From: Eremomyces bilateralis CBS 781.70
Lineage: Eukaryota; Ascomycota; Dothideomycetes; Eremomycetales; Eremomycetaceae
Length of the DNA: 64,000 nt
Assembly (NCBI RefSeq): GCF_010015585.1
Contig: NW_022985077.1
Location: forward strand, 495,177 to 559,176
Direction: 5' to 3'
A program made the translations under genes and the position numbers. Of this stretch, positions 10,926 to 20,960 are shown piece after piece. The notes under the pieces were generated by a model that saw only the letters and a list, made by a program, of their open reading frames with translations, had not been told where the DNA came from and did not search any database. Each line of letters opens with the position of its first letter. Position 1 is the first letter of the stretch.

Positions 10926-12703
10926 ATGCTGCGCAACAATCCAGATGATCCAGATAAGACTGTCGATGCTTCGGATCACAGTCTCACATTAGAGCATCCA
11001 CCCAACACCGCACATGAGATAGGCTCTCCCCTCGAACGTGAGTCGGAAGCGGATTCGGGCGAGGATGCCGTGACCGATGACGGCGATGAAGATTTCGAAG
11101 GTAACTATTATTGGTTCCATCCTTGCATGTCCTGACTTCCCACCAAATCGTGCCCAAATCCAACCAATTCCACGCATCGTGTAGCAGCTGACCAGCATGC
11201 AGACGTCGATACCGAATCGGACCACGATGGTCACCAACGTGGTTTAAAATGCAATCTGGCTCCATGGGCATTAGCCTTGCATCCCTACGTACAAGCGTTA
11301 ACTCTGTCCGACATTGAGAGCTGCGTGAAGCTGGAAGAGGCAGCCTTCCCACCGACTGAACGGTGCAGTAGAGAGAAAGTATGCCGCCCTATAAAAGTCT
11401 CCTTTCGCTCCTCCCGCCACTTCCGTACCTTTGACTCGTCTTGTCATTTTTTGAAACCTTTTTTTGAAACCGTTTTTTCGTTTCTTTTGGAATTCTTCAT
11501 TCGAAGTTAGTTGCCCGAGTCTACCGCCATATCAATCAGCCCGGCATCAGGTTGTTTCACCGCATTCCCGTGGACTCTCGTCACACCATCCCTTGCCGCT
11601 TTCCATGGTCCTGCGGCGGCATTTCATATGCCAACTTGGCAGACCTAGTCGAATTCAACAGCTACACCGAAAGCAAACCCGGAGAAGAAATGGAGTGGTG
11701 TCGTTTTGGCGTTAAACGGAACTCTATAGTTTGTCCGTATTTCTTTTGATTCTGGAGTAGCGTATGGACATGGCACTGAACTGACATGGAAATGCTAGTT
11801 TGAGTACCGACTCACGAAAGCCGGAAACATTTGCTTAGGACTCTTCAGTTCCTCTACTCTGACTACCATTGACGATCCTCCAATCACCTTCGAGACATCA
11901 CGACCGGCCGATTCTTTCCATCCGGCACGCACGTCCGTCCTTATTGGCCACGTAATCGCAACGAAAACCTGCAATGACACCATCCATGACGAAGACATGG
12001 CCATTGACCTCGACTGGCAACGCCGCTCCACCAGCAACGTGCCGTCGTCCCACCACCCAGGTAACGCAAATGGCACCACGCCTGTAACCGAGACCGACCA
12101 CGCGACAAACCCTGCAACCGATGCATCGGGCACAAGCGAGGGCGATCAAGCTGCGGTTCCCGACCAACCAAAAGCCATCGGGCATCAAGAACTCGGTCGC
12201 ACCGTCGCCATCCATAGCTTATCGATCCTACCCCAGTACCAACGTGGAAGGCTCGGGGAGATGCTTCTCGGGGCGTACTGCCAGCGCATCGAGAGCAGCG
12301 GCCTGGCGGATCGGATTGCCTTGCTTACTTACGATCGACTGGTCGACTTCTATGTGAGGCAAGGGTTTCACAATTGTGGGCCGAGTAAGGCGACATTTGG
12401 CGGGCAGGCGTGGAATGATCTGGTACGGAATCCCACCAATTTGCGTCCATCTTCTTATCAGCAATATTTCATGTTCTGTTCACCCATGCCAGTAAATTCG
12501 AACCTTGCATTCTCCTGGATGCTGACGCTATGCAGGTCAAGCCCCTCCGATCCCAAAACGACGACTCCGAAGACGAGGATGATGAAGATGAGGATGACGA
12601 CCACATGTTTGAAATCGACGAAGACGGCCACCTCCGCCTTGACACTCGAAGACCGAACCAGTCGCCCTCGCAAGGGTATTCATCTAATTCCGTGGAGGTC
12701 TAG
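10926..12703 (+). CDS. GNAT acetyltransferase, polyamine/arylalkylamine type (Paa1-like)
   Basis: Predicted acetyl-CoA-dependent N-acetyltransferase acting on polyamines or arylalkylamines. Four exons (10926-11100, 11185-11378, 11799-12422, 12536-12703) give 386 aa. An acidic N-terminal tail precedes the family opening HPYVQALTLSDIESC and FPPTERCSREK, then FEYRLTKAGNICLGLF across the second intron. The acetyl-CoA motif region reads LSILPQYQRGRLGEMLL; the first glycine of the usual QxxGxG is Arg here. A low-complexity insert of about 70 residues (roughly 165-235) interrupts the fold before that strand. The C-terminus is very acidic (DDSEDEDDEDEDDD). The second intron is 420 nt, unusually long for this window. 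Substrate is unknown; family assignment is firm, exact orthology less so. Confidence 0.8.
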
Positions 12704-13426
12704 GTGCTGTTGGTAGTGGTTTGATATGACCCTGAGCGATGCAGGACATACCGTCTCAATCCCACGAGTGTCATCACATCGTAGCGGAGGGGGTTGCCGC
12801 CAGTGTCAGCAAATCCGTCCGGACAGGTATTCAGCGAGTCAAGCGATACGGACAAGTTGCTCAAGCTCCAGAACATTCGCTGGGCATTGCTCAACCACCC
12901 GATCCCTTTTAACCCCTTACGTGAATGGGTAGAGTATTCTTACCGCAGAACCGTGGATGCGCCGGTACTTTTGTGGTCATGGGAGAGTATGGTACCGATT
13001 CTCACGCGACGGATCGACGCAAAACGTTTTACGGTGGTCCTATTCAACAACGGACTAGATACTAGCATGAATATATTGGGAGATTTGGCCGTTTTACTAT
13101 CGGGTGCACAGCAAACTCGAGGCATCACTGACTTGTATATATTGCTATCAATATGGTTGCATACGTGCCGTGATGAGAAGCAAATGAAAAGGTTGATTCC
13201 GTCATCCGTCTCGTTTCGTCGTTCGTTGAGGATCTTGGTCTCATTGGAATAGTAGTAGTCCAATATGATCAATCTGCTGCTATTACAGAGCATTTCGTCC
13301 ATAAATGCACGCCCCAAATCCTAAAGAAGTAAATCCCCTTTTCCTGATTAGAGATTCATTCCAAAACTCCCGCAAGAAGCCAATGAAATCAACCTAAAAC
13401 CATACTGCCTTCGTCCCTCCCCCAAT
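12704..13426. other. Convergent intergenic region
   Basis: About 720 bp between the 3' ends of the acetyltransferase (+) and the hemerythrin-like pseudogene (-). The 152-codon ORF 12794-13252 shows no domain and is probably chance. Confidence 0.5.
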
Positions 13427-14271
13427 CTACACCCACCTCCTCATCGCCACCACATTCCCCCCAATATCCGACCCCGCAAACCCCCACCACCCCCAATGCC
13501 TCAGCATACACCCCCCCACTAACCCCTTCTTCACCACCCCAGGAATCGGCGGTCAATTCCCCCACATCCCCTCCTCCCACTCCCGATCCATATGCAGCAC
13601 CAAAAATACAAACACATCCGTCCACCCCGCCCGCGTCACGCTTCGCTTCCCCCACTGCTCGGACGCCCGCCCCTCACCCGCCTCCGGATCTCCCGCCCCC
13701 TCTGTCGACAGCGCCGCGATCGTCGCGATCTCCGCGTGGAAGTGTTCTTGAAACAGCGCGCGGAACGCGTCCATTTTCGCGCGGAGGGTGGCGCCCGAGA
13801 AGGACGCGGGGTAGCGTGCGGTGGTAGCAAGATAGTCCGCCATATCCACGACGCCAGCGACGAACGCCTTGTGTTCATCGCGGTCGCGTCGAAGTAGCCG
13901 GGTTTGCCGAGGAGGGACTCGACGGCGGGGAAGAGGTCGGATTCCTCGGCGTCGTGGTGGGAGATGACGAGGGCAGTCCAGGCGGTGGCGTAGCCGATGA
14001 AGGGGGCGTGGTGGGTGCGGGGGAGGGAGGGGGCTTGGTTGTAGATGCTGTTGAAGCCGCGGAGGATGGCGTTGTGGAGGAGGGCCATGTGCGAGGCACC
14101 GGTGGTGAAGATGTCGTTCTGGGTGGGGTTAGTGGACGGGAGGTGATAGGGGGTGGTTCTTAGGCAGGATGGATGGATTGGGGGATAGCATACCCTTTTC
14201 GTCTCATACTGAGGAGTATGCACAAGTGGAATGGGGGACTCGACCCACAATTTATCCACTGGGCCAGGCAT
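13427..14271 (-). pseudogene. Hemerythrin/HHE cation-binding domain protein, frameshifted and truncated
   Basis: Reads as a fungal hemerythrin-like (HHE) protein: exon 14271-14194, intron 14193-14119, then HMALLHNAILRGFNSIYNQ and ISHHDAEESDLFPAVE, the first metal-ligand helices. Two lesions follow. Near 13885-13893 the frame breaks: one frame carries GYFDATAMN, the next continues with DEHKAFVAGVVDMADYL, so one base appears to be missing and no intron fits. At 13553-13555 an in-frame TGA sits where homologous proteins have Trp (GN-stop-PPIPG); the frame then runs on through RHWGWWGF to a TAG at 13427-13429. The C-terminal part is GC-poor in codon choice and Trp-rich, as in the family. Either a recent pseudogene or assembly errors. 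Confidence 0.7.
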
Positions 14272-15325
14272 GGCTTTTCGATCTTTTGGCTGGTAGTTGA
14301 AGTATATCCCGAAAATCAGCGCAATGGTGATCGGAATCCTAAAGGCGAGGAGCGAGTACCATATGACTTGGGCATTTATAGACGCAATTCAATTGGATTT
14401 TCCAAACTACTTCGACCCCAACTTCGCAGGCGTCTTCCAAGCTCTTGATTTTCAGATTAATCATCAATCCGACAGCTACACCCCATCTGCTGAAGCTTTT
14501 GATACGGGATTGGTAAGTTGGGATGCATGCAATAGGTGTCAAGTCCAGACAACGACATTTCTAGGCAACATCATTCCATGCATGCGATGCTATCAACCCC
14601 AAATGCTCATTGTTGATTCATTCTCATCAAGCCACATTCGAAACACACCTAATTTCGAGATGATATCTCGTGGTGATCAACTCACGCCATGCCTTGGAGT
14701 TCGTAATCGCGGTGCGTCTGATTGGATGAGATCTGTCAGGAGTCTCGGCTTAGACTCCAAACCATTGGCAGTGATCGAGATCTCTAAGTTTTCGAACCAC
14801 ATCGTTTTGTCGACATGTCCCTTGGTTCCATCCTGATTTAAGGGTGGTTTCATGGTGGCTTGGTTGATGAATACTTCTCTGTTTTTGATGGTATTGATGA
14901 TCTATAGCAGCCGGATCCGCTCGTCCAGGGGTAGAGCTCTAGGGATCTGTTCGAACCCTTAATGGTTAAATTAATGTCAATTCCGTCTTAGGCAGGCCCG
15001 GCAGGTAATCAGTCAATCCGTAGTACCACCTTTATATATCACTCATCTCGCATTATAATTTACGGAACCAGAACCAAGTTTCGGCTCGCTAAGTACGGCT
15101 CGATATAATTAGAAAGAGGCAAGACCAAGCGGGAGAGGACAAACGAGAATTTTAGAAAGAGGGTAAATGGGTTCCTTCTTCGAGAGGGTAGAACAAGAAA
15201 AGATCCGGTTCCCATTCCATGCTTCTCATTCACACAACAACGTGCGCTTCCCAGAACTCTTCTTAAACATGGTGATGGCGTCTATGGAGCTGCTCATCCA
15301 TGCATGGCAATGAGAAATCCACAGC
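14272..15325. other. Intergenic
   Basis: About 1.05 kb. A 179-codon plus-strand ORF (14297-14836) has no recognised domain and no typical codon pattern, so I do not call it. The rest should be promoter of the hemerythrin relic and the 3' flank of the DUF4246 gene. Confidence 0.45.
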
Positions 15326-17608
15326 TCAATGCTCACAGAAGCTGTACGAATGCTGCTGCCATCCCGCTTCGGCCGTCTTGACAAACGCACTGCGAGCCTC
15401 CATGAGCTTGATTCGGTGCTCCTTCGCTTCTTCCAACCCCATAGGTATTGTTTCTGCGTCGACGTGGAAATATTCGCGCACCATTTCCATCAGCTCCGGG
15501 GGGAGTGTCCCCGTAGATGTTGCGGGTATGTTTGCGTCCAGGCCCTTGTCTTTCATTAGAGCCACGAGCTCAGCTGGGAGCTTGGACAAGGCTGCATCGC
15601 GAGCTTCCGTCGTGTTTCCGACGATGGAGTCCAGCCACCAGTCCATTTGCTGCGGAGGGACGTTGGCAGTCGAAATGATGCGCTGAGTGGGGTCGATGAG
15701 CCAGAGTGCAATGAACCGTCGGTGACCGGGTTTAGTTGGGTCCTCCAAACGGAAAGGGGAAACTCGATGTTGGCTGTTCCCAGGGGTCAGTGGTTCGGAT
15801 TTTGACAAATGAAAATTATGGGTGAAAGATGCCTACTCACAAGACGTTTGGGAACGCAAGCAATCTCCCTTGGCGCGTCTCAACATTGCCATAATTCTGC
15901 AGACAAGGGGAGCTGCTTCCACCGAGACCAGTTCCATATACCTGTTCCAACCAATGGTAGGCGTCCTGTCCTACGCTAATTTCGTCGTTCATATAGGCTG
16001 ATGTCTGCATGCGGAACGAGAGGTTGCTGGCCGAGATGTTCTCGCTATCAAGGTAGTAGAGCGCCGTAGCGCAAATATGTTCGTTCATCTGCCCTTCAAT
16101 CTAGGGTGAGTATCAGCAAGAATCCATTCTCCTGGGGGTTTTGATTGTGAGGCGGAACTCACATGCCATCCACCCGCTGGAAATTCAGGCTTGTCAGGCG
16201 TGAGTTCAATGGAAGCCATCTTGACAATGACTTGAAGGCCGGACTTTGCAAACTTCTCTGCAAGGCATTTTCCTGGTGCTGGCGCATAATCGACATCTTC
16301 AAACGAAGCATCGGGAATGACCGGTTTACGCAACAACTCCCACTTTTTCTGGATCTCGTCGTCCCACTCAGGATCGTATTCGTATCGTCTTCCTACTTCC
16401 CCCCAGTTTACCTCTACCTCGGCGACTTCTAGCGAATCTGATGGGTCCCAATTCTCTTCGTTCTCGTCACTGCAGTAGGTAAGTACATGACATAACCTGC
16501 TGGCTTGAACTAAAGTGGAAGGACTGCTTACTCTGGGTTGTCAGGGTATGGAAACCGGGGCTTGAGTCGTCCAGCACCGTCTCTCTTTTCATAATCGGCA
16601 GCAAGAGCGAGGCATTGGTCCCAGGCTGGAAGTGCGGTCTCAATCAGTTTCTCGATTGTGCTGTAGATCTCCGGGTACCTGTTTGGGTGGAGGTTGTTGA
16701 TGTAGCTGGTAAATTTGACCGCGCCGTCCTCTTGAAAAGCAACATTCGCAGGCAGCCACTGGAATGTGTCGGACCAATACTGAGGCGGCACCTTTCCAGA
16801 TCCAACACCATAACGGGATCTATCTCGCTGTGGGTCAGGGCTCCAATCATCCTTTGGGATGATGTTGCCTTTACCCGCCCATTTTGCGATAGCGTCAACA
16901 ACACCAACAACTTCCTCTTTCAAACCTCTGCTGCGACCGTAGACCAAGGGATACATCGACGGGTGCACCAGATTCTGGACCATGTCGTTGGAATTGGGAT
17001 GCCAGTCAGGTGCCGATGCCTGATCCTTTCTAAGCGTCTCGAAAGCCCTATATAGAGCCTCGTGTAGCTCAGACGAAACGATCTTGTCTGATTTCGCCAC
17101 AGACGCGCATGCATCGAGTGTAGGGATAAGGCCTGATTTTTCGTAGTACCTGGCTTTGCTTCGGAGTTCTTCGACGCACTTTGGAGTTCAGAATCAGGGC
17201 ATAGCCTAAGATATGAAGCATGGAACATACGCAATCGAAAGTATTCGTTGTCATAATGCCTTTCAAGGGCTCCACATAATCGGAAATCAGGTTGTCCCGC
17301 ACACTGAGGTTGCCGTCCGCATCCCAGTATTGAGACTTGTCACTGATTGCTAGCTTGCAGAATTGCTCATCGGGAATGGCCAGCGCCTCGTCGCGCCATT
17401 TTGACACAATTTCATCATCAAAGACTTTCTTTTGCCAGTCTTCTTTGTCGGTGAGGCGATCCATGATGCTCATCATAGCGAGCTCTCGGATCGGAAGCAT
17501 GTTAGAGTCGGCCCCCCAACAGCCACCATGGGCACCGATGGGATAGTGGCCATAGTTCTCTTGGGGGTCGTACCGCAATGGAAGACCGAGTCCTGGATAG
17601 TCTGACAT
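15326..17608 (-). CDS. DUF4246 family protein
   Basis: Member of a fungal family of unknown function. Five exons (17608-17231, 17178-16532, 16469-16163, 16100-15841, 15773-15326) close to 679 aa, the usual size. The N-terminus begins MSDYPGLGLPLRYDPQE. Recognisable blocks are MLPIRELAMMSIMDRLTDK, NLVHPSMYPLVYGRSR, QWLPANVAF, GLQVIVKMASIELTP, GGWH-IEGQMNEHICATALYYLDSEN and RFIALWLIDPTQRIISTANVPPQQMDWW. The GGWH-x-EG and RFIALWLIDP patterns resemble the His/Arg positions of 2-oxoglutarate/Fe oxygenases, which is my inference. Introns are 53-67 nt. No neighbour suggests a pathway. Confidence 0.87.
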
Positions 17609-17908
17609 GGCCGATAGACTGCGAATAGGCGACGTGTTTGCTAGGCTCCTTCGAGATCGTGGTCTTTGACAGACAAGGGCCGACGGCGAAAAATCGAGAC
17701 GATCGAATTGGAGCGCGTCTGGGTTTTACGGAAAGAGAAGCCCAACAGCCCTCTTCTAGTTATCTGTGTTGACATACGCGCATTGTCGTGCCGTATTTAT
17801 ACAGTGCACGTAGACCAGGCTCGCAGCAACCCATGCTGGGTTCAGGAGTCCATTAGATATGCAATACTACGCTACCTGATCTGCTTAACGATGGGTGACT
17901 CCGTTACA

Positions 17909-17932
17909 GGCAGCGCTCCAGGCAGCGCTCCA
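17909..17932. repeat. Tandem duplication of a 12-mer
   Basis: GGCAGCGCTCCA occurs twice head to tail. Confidence 0.85.
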
Positions 17933-18035
17933 ATAATGAATTTGTTCAATATGAATGAGAGACGTTGGTGTGTTGTTGTGACGGGGCCAGCTGCTGGTCA
18001 GCGTCTCTGGATACTGCCTATCCGCGGCCCGCGCC

Positions 18036-18109
18036 CCTGGTTCGTCGCTGACTGCCTGGATCATCCTCGGTTTAGAGGACGCTACCAGATGAGTCAGCGA
18101 CGTACCAGG
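18036..18109. repeat. Inverted repeat / hairpin
   Basis: CCTGGTTCGTCGCTGACT (18036-18053) pairs with its reverse complement at 18092-18109 with one mismatch, leaving a 38-nt loop. Possibly a degraded miniature element or the ends of one. Confidence 0.75.
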
Positions 18110-18200
18110 AGCTAGGGCTCGACATCCTCATAAAGTCTTCATGAAATCTAACCCGATTTGGCCCTAGCGCTCATAAAAGGCCTCATAAATACTAGCCTAA

Positions 18201-18243
18201 TTAGGTATAGCATTACCTAAATGTTAGTGCCTGAGGCACTAAC
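18201..18243. repeat. Two adjacent palindromes
   Basis: TTAGGTA-6 nt-TACCTAA (18201-18220) is followed at once by GTTAGTGCC-TGA-GGCACTAAC (18223-18243), both perfect. They lie in an AT-rich patch. Function unknown; transposon ends are one possibility. Confidence 0.8.
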
Positions 18244-20163
18244 GTAGGCATTTGGGGATCCTACCTGTTCTTATATAGCTCTTTCTAGCTGTATAAGTCT
18301 TGTAATCGACACCTTCATCGCTCAAATGACCAAACCATAACAGGAATGGACGTGTATGTATCTAGCTTCAATCTTCATGAAGGAGAAGAGCTGGATGACT
18401 CAGCATGATGACTCAGCAGTGCACGGGCCTACTACTGGTACGTTCCTTGAGCCTCATCATTAAACCATCATTTAATTTCAAATGAGCTCATTTGGATTGC
18501 CCTACCAGGAGCAGGGATAATCACCCCCGGAACATAAATCGTCTTCATTATGGATACTTGCACAGACAGCTTTTCGGCCTCATCCCACCGACCTCCCACT
18601 AACGTAGTAGAGCAATGTATCAAAATAGATTTATTATGTGTCTGGCAATCGAGAGACACGGCCGCAGAAAAAGATTGCCAGGCTACCACAGGAGGTATGT
18701 GTCAGTAGGCCGTGTGAGGGAATCCGCGAAGGGGATTCGCCAAGTCTCCCTGACAACCAACGAAACAAAACAAACCGCCATATGGATAACTATACCTCTA
18801 CGGCAGACAATTAGATAGAGTTGTCTATTTCGCCAATCCTCCATACGCTGCAGCTGACGTGTCGCATTGTTATAATCCATTCTATATTCTAGACAGCGAT
18901 GTTTTATAACGGGAAATGCTATTTCTGTAATGGAAGTATGGAACCCACTTGGCCTTTGACAATGTCCTCCAACTGTTTAGCCCAAAGAGAATCGATGTCC
19001 TCTACCGACTGCCGGTGGTGAACGATGTCTATGATATCCCTCCAACTACCCCGTTACTATTGTTTAATAAAGCTCCTCTAGTACCCTGGTTGGAGTCGCC
19101 ATGTTCTTCTGTTTGCTTTCATTGGCACGGGTCCCTCAATCCCTACCCTTGTGGGTAGCAAACGGCCATGACGCGGCTTGACGATTGTAGACGTTTGCTT
19201 AGGGAGCATAAAATCCGTCTCGATGCACGATCCATTTTCATTTCCATCATGCGTATTTCTCTACAGTAAAAGTCTTCGTTGACTCCTGAAATAATATACT
19301 CCGCAAGGAAGTGTTCAATACAAGCGAGCAGTCAAACCTAACCACGAAACACCCGTGAGCCAGGACATCGGGTTGAAACATGTCCTCTAGGTCGTCCAGT
19401 TACTACAGATTAGTTTTTCTATCGGAATTTCATATAATTAGGGCGTTGTGGAGATATCTGTAATTGAAGTGATTTGGTTTGGCTAGGGCTGACCGCTCGC
19501 TTGTGTTGACCACTCGCTGGTGGAGTACGTAATGTTCATATACTAATAGTTCTGAGTCTTGCTGTTTCCCTCTGCGTTATGCTGTCAGTTATTTGTTTGA
19601 GTATTTGTTCCGTGCAAAGGGACTTCGAGGTCAACTCGTGACGTCTAGAAGAGATCATTCCTGTAGAAAATTATAATCGTCTTTAATTCATGGGAGAAGG
19701 AGCAGCTGCTTTATGCTGCTAATCGAAGGAGCACGAATTGAATTACTTCCCTCGACATTCAGATATAAGTGATATTCACGAGGACTAGCGTCGAGTCAAA
19801 CTGATGCTCTATCACCCTTTTCGTTGTGTGGATGATCTGCTCCGGCCTGAGCCTGATGATCCTCTCTTTACGTCCTATTCTGCAGTATATTCTGCATCTT
19901 GCGTTAATGACCAACATAACCATCTATTGACCACCATGATCCTCTTGTTCTTGCTGATGAGGACGAGTTTGAAGAAGGCGCTAATAGTGAGGAGGAATAG
20001 CAGGGTAGCTGAAATGAACTCGCCAGTCAAAGAGGTATGATATAACTGGCATTCAACGACGGCTCATGCCTTCCCCCTAACACGGACCGATATGATAAGG
20101 GCTTATGGCACTCTATTCAATGCCCTTATTCATCCCGGCAAACTCCTTGCTTCAGCCCATTCT

Positions 20164-20400
20164 TCCTCATCTTTCTACATCTACAATACTAAACACAGTT
20201 CAGATTTGACTGAATCAGTGGAACCTCGCTGATACAACCATCCTATCCTTGTCATCATCTTTCCATGCCTACAAAACTAAACCTAACTCAGACTGGACTG
20301 GATTAGTGGGAAACTCTCTACCACACTCATCTCCTCTATACCCCCATCTACGATACTAAACTCAGATCAGCTTTAACTGAACCATCAACGGACTTCATAT
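20164..20400. repeat. Diverged tandem repeat, period about 80-88 bp
   Basis: Three copies of a unit containing CTACRATACTAAAC-like sequence begin their core at 20181, 20269 and 20348; each core is followed by a CAGnnnnnACTG(A)ATnAGTGG-like tail. Copies differ at many positions, so the array is old. It ends 25 bp before the ATG of the broken ORF at 20425 and may belong to its 5' region. Confidence 0.6.
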
Positions 20401-20424
20401 TTCTGCCAACCAAGAACAATTGAA

Positions 20425-20960
20425 ATGGCAACACCCGGCAACACCTTCTTCAACGCCTTCGCAGCCAACGGCCGGGCACAACCGGCTGTCTAGCTACTTC
20501 TGGACAATATCAACGCCGCTATGGACATGCTCCACGAGCGAACCGGGTAGAAAGACTTTTATGGGCCCAACGATACTGTAGATAGCGAAGCAAGGCAACT
20601 TCACTACCTACGAAGTCGCCTGCTTCACTTTTGCCATGGAAGAGCAGGACTGTAGGGGAATTCGGCCGTTAAGTCAACCGTGAAAATGGGCCAATGTTTG
20701 CAAGCGACAGTTTGCAAATGAGCGAAGAGCAATATCGCCAGTTTAGCAACCAGACATTAACGCCTTTATCGAAGAATGGGTCATCGGTGGAATGAGTGAG
20801 CAAGAGCTTGGACATGGATATTCCGTGTCGGATTCGGGTGAAGAACTCAGGGAATGCACTCAACTCGAATTTGGACTTCTCATGCGAAGCTCTTCTTTTT
20901 CAGCATGCAATAATTTGTCTTCCACCTCTCTATGGTCTACAGCCGCCTCCATATCTCTAC
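20425..20960 (+). pseudogene. Decayed ORF of unknown family with TAG/TGA interruptions
   Basis: From the ATG at 20425 a protein-like frame reads MATPGNTFFNAFAANG, stops at TAG 20491-20493, resumes LLLDNINAAMDMLHERTG, stops at TAG 20548-20550, then resumes with RQLHYLRSRLLHFC. After a frame change at about 20635 it continues (QFANERRAISPV-stop-QPDINAFIEEWVIGGMSEQELGHGY). The interrupting codons fit CAG to TAG and CGA to TGA changes, as expected from C-to-T (RIP-like) mutation. I do not recognise the protein; a repeated or mobile-element ORF (gag-like) is possible. Confidence 0.4.

Larger units (their letters stand above)
17609..20163. other. Gene desert with hairpins and short repeats
   Basis: About 2.5 kb without a supportable gene. 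Sequence structure is noted separately: a tandem 12-mer at 17909-17932, a long hairpin at 18036-18109, paired palindromes at 18201-18243 and a doubled GATGACTCAGCAT at about 18394-18420. ORF 17666-18115 (149 codons) has no domain. Composition turns AT-rich at 18120-18320. Confidence 0.5.

Noticed and set aside
14297-14836. 179-codon plus-strand ORF
   Set aside because: No domain, no splice context, unbiased codons; likely chance in a promoter.
14905-14965. GTTCGAACCC resembling a tRNA T arm
   Set aside because: No acceptor or anticodon stem can be drawn around it.
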